Assembly: GCF_052065695.1 (NCBI RefSeq)
Contig: NZ_JBQHTM010000015.1
Location: 1-64,000, forward strand
DNA length: 64,000 nucleotides
Direction: 5' to 3'
DNA from: Intestinimonas sp052065695
GTDB taxonomy: Bacteria > Bacillota > Clostridia > Oscillospirales > Oscillospiraceae
Position 1 is the first letter of the stretch; every line of letters begins with the position of its first letter. The translations under genes and the position numbers were made by a program. Of this stretch, positions 50,024-58,095 are shown piece after piece. Under the pieces are notes generated by a model. The model was not told where the DNA came from and searched no databases. It worked only from the letters and a program-made list of their open reading frames with translations.

Positions 50024-51415
50024 TCAAAAGGGCAGCTCCATCTGGCTGCATTCTTCCTCAGTCAGTTCACGGAATCCATCCATGGGGCTTGTACCCGTTT
50101 CCGGTGCTTCGTTTCCACGCATCCAGCCCCTTTGTTTTCCATACTTCTTATAGCTTCTGGGATTGGGGTACGGAATCCAGCCAGTCACAGACTGATTCAT
50201 AATCTCGTTGATTTCCCGTATCTCCCATGATTTTGGCTCGTCGAACCGCCCCAGCGCTTCATGATAGAGCAGCTTGGAGCAGACCATATCTCCATCAAAG
50301 TCATCCAGAAACGCTTGAATCACACCCACCTTGGTGTCCTCCGGCATGAATTGCTTTTGCAATAGAACAAGCTGCTCGTTCATTTCTTTGGACAGTTTCA
50401 GCTGCACCTTTCCCCGCCGGTAAATGGTCATGGCTTCTGCCCACAGCTGATTCATATACTGCCGGGATGCTGCTTCATCTTCCAGAATGTGAACCTCTGC
50501 CTGTTCCGGATGTACCATGACAGGCAGAAAGCGACGATTGCCGCTGCGGTCAAGGGGCAAAAAGTCCAGCGCATTGGAAGTGCCGCCGAACACGCATTGC
50601 CGCAGCCTGTCCTCCGGCTCAGTAGCATAGGGAACCTTATAGGTTTCCTTGGAGCGGCTCAGAAACGATTTAATATCCTCAATGCTTCGTGCATTGGCTG
50701 TGGCAATCATCTCCGACATTTCTATAATCCAATGTCCCTGCATTTTGCGGAACACATTGTCGTCATCAATCTTTTTCAGATCATCGGAGAACCATTCATC
50801 CTTGCAGGCCAGAAAGCGAAAGAAGGTAGATTTCCCAGCTCCCTGTCCACCTACCAGACAGAGCATCAGCTCAAATTTGCATCCCGGTCTGAATACCCGG
50901 TGAATGGCTCCCAGCAGAAACAGACGCATGACTTCAGTGCCATACGCACAGATTTTTGCCCCCAGAAAGTGATGAAGTACATAGGGGATGCGCTCTGTCC
51001 CATCCCACTCCAAGTGGTTCAGATACTCCCGGATGGGATGATACTGGTTCTGATGGGCAACCACCGTCAGTGCCCTTCGGATACGGTTCTCGTGGTTCAA
51101 TCCGTATTGTTTTTCCAGATACAGCATGAGATAGTTGAAATCCGTATCGCTCATGGCGGAAGTGTTGCGCTCCCACCAAAGGGGCTTGCAGATGTCAATG
51201 CGCCCGGTGAGGATGTTATAGCCAATAGTCCCATGCAGCACCGGGTCTGACAGAAATACCTGATACACATTCTGCATGGTGTTTTTCACCTGTCCTTTAT
51301 CGTTCACTTCCAGAAGTTCTCTGACTTCCTCTGTGGCTTGGCAGAGCCGGTTCTCTGCCAGCATCTTCAATTTTTCTCTCAGCTCCGGTGCCAGATTCTG
51401 ATAATCGCCGTTCAA
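50024..51415 (-). CDS. VirE-type (virulence-associated E) P-loop helicase-like protein
   Basis: The 463-residue protein has Walker A GGQGAGKST (about residue 190), followed by FFRFLACKDEWFSDDL and WIIEMSEM (Walker B region). An arginine-finger region is near SGNRRFLPV. This is the VirE/D5-like family found on mobile elements next to primases; it is probably the replicative helicase of the excised circle. The start is TTG 51415 behind GGAAG, 119 bases inside the primase gene. Confidence 0.9.
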   Translation of the reverse strand: MNGDYQNLAPELREKLKMLAENRLCQATEEVRELLEVNDKGQVKNTMQNVYQVFLSDPVLHGTIGYNILTGRIDICKPLWWERNTSAMSDTDFNYLMLYLEKQYGLNHENRIRRALTVVAHQNQYHPIREYLNHLEWDGTERIPYVLHHFLGAKICAYGTEVMRLFLLGAIHRVFRPGCKFELMLCLVGGQGAGKSTFFRFLACKDEWFSDDLKKIDDDNVFRKMQGHWIIEMSEMIATANARSIEDIKSFLSRSKETYKVPYATEPEDRLRQCVFGGTSNALDFLPLDRSGNRRFLPVMVHPEQAEVHILEDEAASRQYMNQLWAEAMTIYRRGKVQLKLSKEMNEQLVLLQKQFMPEDTKVGVIQAFLDDFDGDMVCSKLLYHEALGRFDEPKSWEIREINEIMNQSVTGWIPYPNPRSYKKYGKQRGWMRGNEAPETGTSPMDGFRELTEEECSQMELPF

Positions 51416-51968
51416 GTTTCATCACTTCCTTTCCGTAATCTTCGATAAGCGCTGCCCGCTCCCCAATGGAATCGTACAGCAGCACATCCAGTAGATACTC
51501 GATGTGGTCTTTCTTTTGCAGGGCTTCCACAAACAATGGATGCCATGTTTCGTCCTCCGGTTTCGGGGCATACGCCCGCTCCCAATACCGGAGTAAATGA
51601 AAATAATCGGATAATACCTTGAAGCACCAGGTTTCCAGTTCCCGGTACATTTGCTCCTCTGATTTCTTTTTGACAGGTTTTTTCACCAATTCCTTCCTTT
51701 TGTGATGGGCATAGGGAATTTGAAAGTCCGCAGCCAGTTTTTCGGCGGCGGACTTTGCATCTAACCCATATAGCTGTGCTGTAAAATCGATCACATCTCC
51801 ATCAGCACCGCAGCCGAAGCAATGGAACCGCTTGTCCACCTTCATGCTGGGTGTCCGGTCATTGTGAAAAGGGCAGTTGGTTTTTCCTGCCCGGTTAACA
51901 CGAATGCCGTACAGCTCTGCCGCCTGTCGAGTAGTGACGGATTGTTTTACAGCTTCAAATACATTCAT
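51297..51968 (-). CDS. CHC2 zinc-finger primase-like protein
   Basis: The 223-residue protein has the DnaG-type CHC2 zinc finger (CPFHNDRTPSMKV, FHCFGCGADGDVIDF, residues about 32-62) and a Lys-rich helical C-terminal region. It lacks the TOPRIM catalytic core. With the overlapping VirE-type gene it probably forms a split primase-helicase. The last 40 codons overlap the next gene in another frame and read as low-complexity, so that tail may be non-essential. Confidence 0.88.
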   Translation of the reverse strand: MNVFEAVKQSVTTRQAAELYGIRVNRAGKTNCPFHNDRTPSMKVDKRFHCFGCGADGDVIDFTAQLYGLDAKSAAEKLAADFQIPYAHHKRKELVKKPVKKKSEEQMYRELETWCFKVLSDYFHLLRYWERAYAPKPEDETWHPLFVEALQKKDHIEYLLDVLLYDSIGERAALIEDYGKEVMKLERRLSESGTGAERKIEDAGREPALPSHRGSQRTSGSER

Positions 51969-52031
51969 TGCATCATCCTTTCAGGAAACAAAAAGGCACT
52001 CGACATTCTCACAAAGAAAACAGCAAGTACC

Positions 52032-53627
52032 TTAGAGTTCCATATTCTGTTTTTTGTGCTGCGGAGTTTTCTGCTCCGGCTGTTGCTTCTTCTGTTCCTG
52101 CTCGAACTTCAATCGCTCTGTTATAGAATGCTTCGGCTCGGGCTTTTTCTCAACCTCGGACTGCTCTGGCGTGAGGACTTTGCCGACCCAATAGCGAACA
52201 TCTTTCATCGGATTCAATTCCTCTTTGACGGCTGCAAGCTGTCCGGCAAGCTCGGCATGGAATTTTTTCAAATCATCATATTCTGTTTGCAAAGCATCCA
52301 GATTGACATTCAAATCCACGCCCTGCTTTTTGAGATAACGGAACGCTTTGTTGAAGCTGTCCAGCTTGTCTTTGTGGCTTTCTGCAAAAGCAGCCTGCCT
52401 TGCTTTCCAACCGATTTTCAGATATTTGTCATGGACTGCTTTGTGGGTCTGGCAATCAGCAACGGCTCTCTGGATGCCGGTGATGACCTGCATCCGCTTT
52501 TCGGCTTTCTTCATATTTGCATTGATGGCTCTGGCTTTCTCATTCACCCCTTGCAGGGCGATATCCAAATCTTCCAGCGTGAAAAGCTCGTGTTCTTTCA
52601 GATAGATCACAGCCCTGGAAACGGCTTTCAAATCATCTGCCATGCCTTTCTGCTGTCCGTATCTCGACCAGTCGCTGCGTTCTGCCTTTCGCAGATTCAT
52701 ATAATCACGAAGCAGGACGGACAAGTCGGGGGAAGCGTTTTGCTTTGCTGCTTCCATCTCTGCAAAGGTTTCTTTGGTGGCTTCCAGAATGTCCGCAATC
52801 CAATTTCGCAGATTTTTGATGGTGTTGCGGATAGTGGTCATCATGCGGTTGGCCGCTTTAATGTCTCGGTTAAGATTGCCGATGTTGGTTTCGATGCCCT
52901 TGCGTTCCAAGGCAGCAACGGCAACACCCATATGAACCGTCGGGATAATATCAAGTCCCTGTCTTTTATAGGAACGCATATCCACTCGCTCAGGGCTTCC
53001 GGCAAGCTCCAAATATTTATTCTGAATTACTTCCCATCCGTGTCTCCATTCCTCGGCGTGATATTGCTCGTTCCAGTCAACGGTATCTTCCTTATGGCTT
53101 TTCCATCTGCCGGAGGGGAGCTTGATGCGTTCGCCATTCTCGTCAAGGTCATAAACCTTTCGGCTCTTGGGAAGCCACTTTCCGTGTTCGTTAATAGCTC
53201 GCATGGTCAGCATGATGTGACAATGGGGATTGTGTCCCGGTGGATCTGGGTCATGGATTGCAAAATCACAGCACATACCTTTGGACACAAAATGCTCACG
53301 ACAGTATTCCTGCAGCATCTGCGGACACATTTCAAGTGGTACTTCTCTGGGCAGGGCAACAACGAAACGCCTTGCAAGCTGAGAGTTCCATTGTTTTTCA
53401 ATTTCTTCAACAGAGTTCCAGAGGATCGCTCGGTCTGCGTATTCGACAGGAGCATTTTTCGGTAACATGATTTCCGTATAAACGACTTCCTTTTTGCAAG
53501 TGTAATTCTTTGTTTTCTGGTCATACTCGGAAAACAGCTTTTCTCCGGCTTGATAAGCAGCTCCGGCAACGGCTGAGTTGCCTTTGCTTCGCTGAACAAT
53601 TCTGATTTCCAAATGAGGAACAGGCAT
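52032..53627 (-). CDS. mobA: MobA/MobL (MobQ-type) relaxase
   Basis: The 531-residue protein has an N-terminal relaxase domain (SKGNSAVAGAAYQAGEKL, LWNSVEEIEKQWNSQLAR) with the three-His metal motif HNPHCHIML and a catalytic Tyr in the N-terminal region. The long C-terminal part is helical and Lys/Gln-rich, probably binding DNA or the transfer machinery. It nicks oriT and pilots the strand into a recipient. No coupling protein or secretion genes are present. Confidence 0.95.
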   Translation of the reverse strand: MPVPHLEIRIVQRSKGNSAVAGAAYQAGEKLFSEYDQKTKNYTCKKEVVYTEIMLPKNAPVEYADRAILWNSVEEIEKQWNSQLARRFVVALPREVPLEMCPQMLQEYCREHFVSKGMCCDFAIHDPDPPGHNPHCHIMLTMRAINEHGKWLPKSRKVYDLDENGERIKLPSGRWKSHKEDTVDWNEQYHAEEWRHGWEVIQNKYLELAGSPERVDMRSYKRQGLDIIPTVHMGVAVAALERKGIETNIGNLNRDIKAANRMMTTIRNTIKNLRNWIADILEATKETFAEMEAAKQNASPDLSVLLRDYMNLRKAERSDWSRYGQQKGMADDLKAVSRAVIYLKEHELFTLEDLDIALQGVNEKARAINANMKKAEKRMQVITGIQRAVADCQTHKAVHDKYLKIGWKARQAAFAESHKDKLDSFNKAFRYLKKQGVDLNVNLDALQTEYDDLKKFHAELAGQLAAVKEELNPMKDVRYWVGKVLTPEQSEVEKKPEPKHSITERLKFEQEQKKQQPEQKTPQHKKQNMEL

Positions 53628-53795
53628 TTAGTATGAACCTCCTTTCTCGGTGCAATAAAAAAGATCGATGCTGTTCAGTACGGTCAAGGGGTAGCTGGCA
53701 AGACCAGCGCAGGGGAAGCAACGCTTCCTCTGGATGATTGGAACAAAAGGCTTTTAGGAAAATCATCAAGCTCCCTGCAAGGGGCTTTCGGCAGA

Positions 53796-53836
53796 ACGCA
53801 ATCACCATCTTTAGGTGGTGTATAATTGCGCCCTTG
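53796..53836 (+). other. oriT: Candidate oriT with MobQ-type nick site
   Basis: The 3' half reads ATAATTGCGCCCTTG, close to the MobQ (RSF1010-like) nic consensus TAAGTGCGCCCT; the nick would fall between 53828 and 53829. An imperfect inverted repeat with arms GCAATCACC and GGTGGTGTATAATTGC precedes it. The site lies about 200 bases from the start of the relaxase gene, as expected. Confidence 0.7.
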
Positions 53837-53851
53837 TCTAAGCCAAGGGTT

Positions 53852-54163
53852 TTAGCCCTCGTCCGTTTCCAGCTCGTTCTTTCGGCTCTTAATCCGCAAG
53901 TCCAGCTTCTTTTGAACCGCTTCGCTGTGAAAGGCAAAAGTTAAAAGCTCCATCACATCATCATCGGTCAGAATGGTAGGCTCTTTCAAAAAGGCTTCCA
54001 ACATTCCGGCACGGGTACAGAGACGGTGCGTTCGCTCACTCCGAGTCAACTGCTTCAGCTCATGCTGCAACCGCTTCTCCTTGTGCTTGGCTGCGGTCAG
54101 TTTTTTCTCAGCTACATACTTCTGGTGCTTCAGTTTTTCCAACTGCTCATTCGGCAATCGCAT
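53852..54163 (-). CDS. DUF3847 mobilisation-associated protein
   Basis: The 103-residue product has a basic N-terminal coiled coil (LEKLKHQKYVAEKKLTAAKHKEKRL, shown in part) and a C-terminal helical domain (TDDDVMELLTFAFHSEAVQ). DUF3847 proteins sit next to MobA/MobL relaxases and may be relaxosome accessory factors, like MobC. Its ATG overlaps the upstream HTH gene's stop by one base. Confidence 0.82.
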   Translation of the reverse strand: MRLPNEQLEKLKHQKYVAEKKLTAAKHKEKRLQHELKQLTRSERTHRLCTRAGMLEAFLKEPTILTDDDVMELLTFAFHSEAVQKKLDLRIKSRKNELETDEG

Positions 54164-54396
54164 CACCCCCTCTTAACCCAAACAATGTCATATCCTAACG
54201 CATCGGCCAGCTCCACCGCTTCGCCGTAGCGCAGGCTCCCACGCTTCAGCTTGCCCGACAAATTGGAAACGCTGCTGCTCCATCCGTACTCGTCTGCCAG
54301 AAAATCCACCACCTCACTCATGGTCATGCCCGCCCGGACGATGTAAGACTTGATCTCGTTTCGATACAATTCAGGCTTTTTCTTCTTCATATTCAC
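54163..54396 (-). CDS. Small Cro/C1-like HTH protein of the element
   Basis: The 77-residue protein has a helix-turn-helix (RAGMTMSEVVDFLADEYGWSSSVSNLSGKLKRG, shown in part, residues about 20-52) followed by YGEAVELADALGYDIVWV. The pattern is that of small DUF6471/LLM-type regulators on Firmicutes elements. The start is GTG 54396 or ATG 54390, both behind GGAGG. It is coupled to DUF3847 and probably regulates the mobilisation genes. Confidence 0.8.
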   Translation of the reverse strand: MNMKKKKPELYRNEIKSYIVRAGMTMSEVVDFLADEYGWSSSVSNLSGKLKRGSLRYGEAVELADALGYDIVWVKRG

Positions 54397-54498
54397 ATTT
54401 CCTCCATTCTTTTTTGTTCGTGATATGGTATAATTTGCTCATCAAACAGCAGGTGCCGTGTAGTGATTCGTGACAGAAATGGTGAATCGTCTTTTCGC

Positions 54499-54834
54499 TC
54501 AGAATTTCTGCAACGATATTCTGTACATAGGGAGCGGTATCCCTTTTTGCTGTTTAACTTGGTTCTTTGTGAAATCGTGAAAATCCACACTGTATGCCAT
54601 ACCGTATTTGCCGTTGAGTGCATCACTCACCGATAGAGATAGCGGCACAAAAAGAACTGCTTTTTCACTGATTTCACATGGTTTGAATTTAACCTGTGAT
54701 TTTTGAGCGCCGTTCTGCCCGAATGTTGTTCCTGCCCGGAGATCTTCCCGGCGTTTTCGCCCCGTTGGTACGCTCCTGCTTTTCGTAGTCATGGCGATAC
54801 TTCGCAGGGGGACATATCCCATTCGGACGGTCAT
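54499..54834 (-). CDS. Hypothetical protein of the element
   Basis: A reading frame of up to 111 residues (or 97 from ATG 54792) is basic at the N-terminus (TTKSRSVPTGRKRR). It has a more conserved-looking second half, KAVLFVPLSLSVSDALNGKYGMA. No family was recognised and no strong ribosome site precedes either start. It may be a genuine small gene between the two HTH genes. Confidence 0.4.
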   Translation of the reverse strand: MTVRMGYVPLRSIAMTTKSRSVPTGRKRREDLRAGTTFGQNGAQKSQVKFKPCEISEKAVLFVPLSLSVSDALNGKYGMAYSVDFHDFTKNQVKQQKGIPLPMYRISLQKF

Positions 54835-54967
54835 TCAGTTTTCAAGGTGCATTGGTGATTTACAAGTACAGTTTAGCGAAAAAAGACGCTCTCTCCCGTA
54901 TATCCAAAAGGTCGGAAAAGAGCGTAAAAATGCGTGGTTTTCCACGCTTATGGAATGGAGATGAAAT

Positions 54968-55816
54968 ATGCAACCGAAACTCACTGTTCAAGAAAGGTTA
55001 AAAGACCTGCGTGTTGTGGATTTTAATTTGACACTGGAAGAATTGGCAGAGCGCACCGGGCTGTCCCGTTCCGCCCTCGGTAAATATGAATCCGATGAAA
55101 CAGCAAAAGACATCAGCCCTTATGCAATCCAGACACTCGCCAAGTTCTATGGCGTGTCCACCGACTATCTGCTGGGTCTGACAGAAAATAAAAATCACCC
55201 AAACACAGAGCTGAACGCTCTGCATCTGAGTGATGATGCAATTACTGTATTAACGACCGGGAACTTCAATCACCGGCTGCTTTCTGAATTGATCTGCCAC
55301 AAAGATTTTCAGCGTATGATGCTGGATGCGGAAATCTACGTAGACCGTATTGCAGATATGCGGATTACCAACATGAACGCTACCATGGAAGCTGTCCGGC
55401 AATCTGTGATTATGAAAAAAGGCAATGACCAGGAAGATTTGTACCTGCGGACTTTGGAACTGGCACAGGTGCAAGAAGATGAGTATTTCGGTCATGTGAT
55501 CTCCAAGGATTTAACCGGCATCCTCCGTGACATTCGTGATACACACCGCAAAGATGCGACCACAGCAGACGAGGGTTGCGCTGCTCTGGATGTGCAGAAA
55601 CAATTACAGGAGGCCATGGACTACAAGGGTAGCACCGAAGAAAAGAAAGCTCGCCTGTTCCTTGCAAACCTTGGCATCGACTATGATGCACTTACCATGG
55701 AGCAGTTCGCAAATCTGATCGAAGTGTTGAAGTTGTCCAAGCACATGAACAGCCCGATCAGCCAGCGTGGAAAAGGCAGCATGAGCCATGGTAAGGGGAA
55801 AAGAAAACGGAAGTAA
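54968..55816 (+). CDS. XRE-family regulator with long C-terminal domain
   Basis: The 282-residue protein has an N-terminal HTH (residues about 8-66: LTLEELAERTGLSRSALGKYESDE, then FYGVSTDYLLGLTENK). A helical C-terminal region of about 210 residues follows, ending in a Lys/Arg-rich tail. It is the only plus-strand gene of the element, divergent from the mobilisation genes. It is probably the element's master repressor, similar in layout to regulators of other mobilizable elements. The 130 bases upstream hold hairpins ACGCTCT/AGAGCGT and GCGTGG/CCACGC. Confidence 0.88.
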   Translation: MQPKLTVQERLKDLRVVDFNLTLEELAERTGLSRSALGKYESDETAKDISPYAIQTLAKFYGVSTDYLLGLTENKNHPNTELNALHLSDDAITVLTTGNFNHRLLSELICHKDFQRMMLDAEIYVDRIADMRITNMNATMEAVRQSVIMKKGNDQEDLYLRTLELAQVQEDEYFGHVISKDLTGILRDIRDTHRKDATTADEGCAALDVQKQLQEAMDYKGSTEEKKARLFLANLGIDYDALTMEQFANLIEVLKLSKHMNSPISQRGKGSMSHGKGKRKRK

Positions 55817-55860
55817 AAGCGTCGGTACTACAGTGGTGACATTGATGTAAAAGTAAAAGA

Positions 55861-55900
55861 GCCATAGCACAAACCCCTGAGGAAGTTTTGTAGCTATGGC
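55861..55900 (-). terminator. Terminator of the defence operon
   Basis: The stem GGCCATAGCTACAAAAC.../GTTTGTGCTATGGC is followed by TCTTTTACTTTT on the minus strand, 80 bases after the last cyclase gene. Confidence 0.7.
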
Positions 55901-55980
55901 CCTCCTGTCATATTAGAATAGTCAAAACGCATCCAAGCCCAATATGGTTAACCGGACAGATACCTACTGCCCAGCTGATT

Positions 55981-56727
55981 TTAATCTTTCATCCCATTAG
56001 AAATCCATTTATCAAAATCGGATTTTACAATGCTGGCTGTGTAATATGCTCCATCCCCTTCGTCAGAATGGTATGTAAACCAACTTTCTACATCTTTTCC
56101 AGAATTTCTTTCCTTTAGCTTCTTGATAAAATTGCTATAACTGCAACTTGAATAAACCAATGCAGAATTACCGTTTTTATTCCCCAGAGAGGAAAAGTTA
56201 GATGCTCGTGTTACAGCTTTACCAATCCATACTTTGCTGTTTATTCCTACATCTTTTCTGCCGGCTTTTACTACGAGTTCCTGCGCTGTTGACATTCCAA
56301 TTCCTACTTTTATTTCAGGTAGCGAGCGATCAGATAAAAGTTTATTCAACATTATCATATAGGTATTGATAAAAAATGTTTTATCTGCTAACTCATAAAT
56401 ATCGTCTTTGGATGGGGTAGTGTATATTGCATATACGCAGTCTCCTCTAATTCCAATTTCCCTTAGATTTTCATCTTTACGCAGAATTTCAATAACTTCG
56501 GATGTAAAACTTCGAATAAGTTTAGATACCTTTTCCTTGTCTTCATCTGCAAACAATTCAGAAGAATCCCTAATGTCTACAAAGATCCCAGTCACCCAGC
56601 TGTAATAACCATTAGAAAAAGTAAACGCATCATCGGTCGGCAGTTCATTTTGTTCTATGACAGTTAGCTCATTATCTAATATTGCTTCTATTCGTTCCTT
56701 GCCTTTCCTGTAATCATATGTTGCCAT
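55981..56727 (-). CDS. Pycsar-like pyrimidine nucleotide cyclase 2
   Basis: The 248-residue class III cyclase-fold protein has the first metal Asp motif FVDIRDSS and the second GIRGDCVYAIY intact. It also has the block KAGRKDVGINSKVWIGKAVTRASN, which resembles the KAG-GIND-VW-G-V-AS pattern of PycC cyclases. In Pycsar, phage infection triggers such enzymes to make cCMP or cUMP. The start is ATG 56727 behind GAGGAGG. It lies ten bases after the DUF5706 effector gene and is clearly a paralogue of cyclase 1 (57339-58073). The product base cannot be deduced here. Confidence 0.85.
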   Translation of the reverse strand: MATYDYRKGKERIEAILDNELTVIEQNELPTDDAFTFSNGYYSWVTGIFVDIRDSSELFADEDKEKVSKLIRSFTSEVIEILRKDENLREIGIRGDCVYAIYTTPSKDDIYELADKTFFINTYMIMLNKLLSDRSLPEIKVGIGMSTAQELVVKAGRKDVGINSKVWIGKAVTRASNFSSLGNKNGNSALVYSSCSYSNFIKKLKERNSGKDVESWFTYHSDEGDGAYYTASIVKSDFDKWISNGMKD

Positions 56728-56737
56728 AGCGTCCTCC

Positions 56738-57337
56738 TCAATAGATATAAATGCCAATAAGCAGGAGCACAACGAAGAAAATGAATCCTACAATTGTGCG
56801 TCTAAGCCCCCGATTATATGTTGCATATTTGATAGATGCAATATCAGCATTTATGTATATTTGTTCAATCAAGTCGTTTAGGAAATCTTCCTTGCTCATC
56901 GCACAGAATTTTTGTTGGTAGGTATTGTAGTTACCATTCTTTCTTATTCCGGCAAAGAAGATGCGAGAGTTCTCATCTTTTCTTCCAATCGCTTCTTCTG
57001 ATGTTTTCGCAACCAGCACACTACCAAGATTGAACATTCCTAATACCATAGAAAAGATTGCACCTGCAAAACAAAGCAAATAGAGTATGCTGCAGAAAGT
57101 CTTTGAGGCAATACATGCTTTCACAATAGTAAATATCTCGTTCAAACCTTCATTCGTGAGAATGATTGCAAGAAGCACCCCGAATGCGGCTAAGACAATA
57201 GACGTTTTGTTATCGCAATTTGTAACGAAACCAATGTTACGATCAAGAGTTTGAGTTGCAATTTCAATTTTGTACTCGAGATCTTCTTCATTCAGCTCGG
57301 GGCTGTTCTTTGACTTTTCTTCCGTCGTTGCTGTCAT
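56738..57337 (-). CDS. Pycsar-type membrane effector (DUF5706)
   Basis: The 199-residue protein has an N-terminal helical region, two central membrane helices (about 46-65 after TNCDNKTSIVLAAF, and about 80-105) and a soluble segment with SRIFFAGIRK and YTQQ-like features. A last membrane helix (about 180-198) follows IKYATYNRGLRRT. This is the PycTM layout, in which a cyclic pyrimidine nucleotide triggers membrane disruption. The start is ATG 57337, one base after the cyclase 1 stop, so translation is coupled. It sits between two cyclases and must serve both, or each one in turn. Confidence 0.85.
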   Translation of the reverse strand: MTATTEEKSKNSPELNEEDLEYKIEIATQTLDRNIGFVTNCDNKTSIVLAAFGVLLAIILTNEGLNEIFTIVKACIASKTFCSILYLLCFAGAIFSMVLGMFNLGSVLVAKTSEEAIGRKDENSRIFFAGIRKNGNYNTYQQKFCAMSKEDFLNDLIEQIYINADIASIKYATYNRGLRRTIVGFIFFVVLLLIGIYIY

Positions 57338-57338
57338 T

Positions 57339-58073
57339 TCAAACATTCTCCTCAATCCATTTATCAAAACCAGTTTCTATTATGCTACAGTGATAGTAAT
57401 CAACGCTACCGTAATAACCAGAAGTGTGCGCACTGATCCATGATTTATATTTCTCGTTTTCTTTGCATAAATGTTCTATTACATTCTCGTAGAACAAAGG
57501 ACTCATCGCAATAGGGGAAACCCCGTTTCTATTTGCTACATCCGATAAATGTGCCGCATCCACAACCGCTTTTCCAATCCAAATTTTATCATTGATACCG
57601 CTGCCGTTTTGCCCTGACTTAATAATCAGATCCTGACTGCATCCCAACCCGATACCGGCTTTAACTGTGGAGTATCCATTTTCTTTGAGCAGCTTATTCA
57701 ACATCCCCATAAAGGAATTGATTCGATAAGCATGACGAAATATATCTACCAAATCAGTTTGGTAAGGGGCATTGTAAATGCAGTAAACGCAGTCTCCTCT
57801 GATGCCGATTTCTCGGTAGTTGCCATCATCTTTTAGAATTGAAATAATCTCCGAGCAAAAACTCCGAATCATACGAGCTGTATCTTCGTTTGGGGACTGG
57901 AACAGCTTACTCGAATCTACAATGTCTACAAACAAAGCACCAACCCAAGCTTTAATTCCGTTTTCATAAGTAAACTCAGAATCTGATGACGGAATACTAT
58001 CCTTTTCAACAATTTTTGTTGGAGATTTTAGTATCGTCTCTACAGCTTCTTTTGATTTTTTGTATTCATACAT
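57339..58073 (-). CDS. Pycsar-like pyrimidine nucleotide cyclase 1
   Basis: The 244-residue cyclase has the metal-binding motifs FVDIVDSSKLF and GIRGDCVYCIY and the family block KSGQNGSGINDKIWIGKAVVDAAH. It shares collinear motifs with cyclase 2 along the whole length, including the ends (SIIETGFDKWI here, SIVKSDFDKWI there). Both active sites look intact. The start is ATG 58073 behind GAGG, 22 bases after the AlwI-type endonuclease gene. A longer upstream frame overlaps that gene and is not supported. Confidence 0.87.
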   Translation of the reverse strand: MYEYKKSKEAVETILKSPTKIVEKDSIPSSDSEFTYENGIKAWVGALFVDIVDSSKLFQSPNEDTARMIRSFCSEIISILKDDGNYREIGIRGDCVYCIYNAPYQTDLVDIFRHAYRINSFMGMLNKLLKENGYSTVKAGIGLGCSQDLIIKSGQNGSGINDKIWIGKAVVDAAHLSDVANRNGVSPIAMSPLFYENVIEHLCKENEKYKSWISAHTSGYYGSVDYYHCSIIETGFDKWIEENV

Positions 58074-58095
58074 ATCAATACCTCGTATATGTCCA

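Noticed and set aside
49863..50051. 62-codon minus-strand frame between xis and the VirE-type gene
   Set aside because: It overlaps the repeat cluster and the VirE 3' end, and has no ribosome site or family features.
54393..54626. 77-codon minus-strand frame between HTH genes
   Set aside because: No ribosome site and a composition like random sequence. The overlapping frame at 54499-54834 is somewhat more protein-like.
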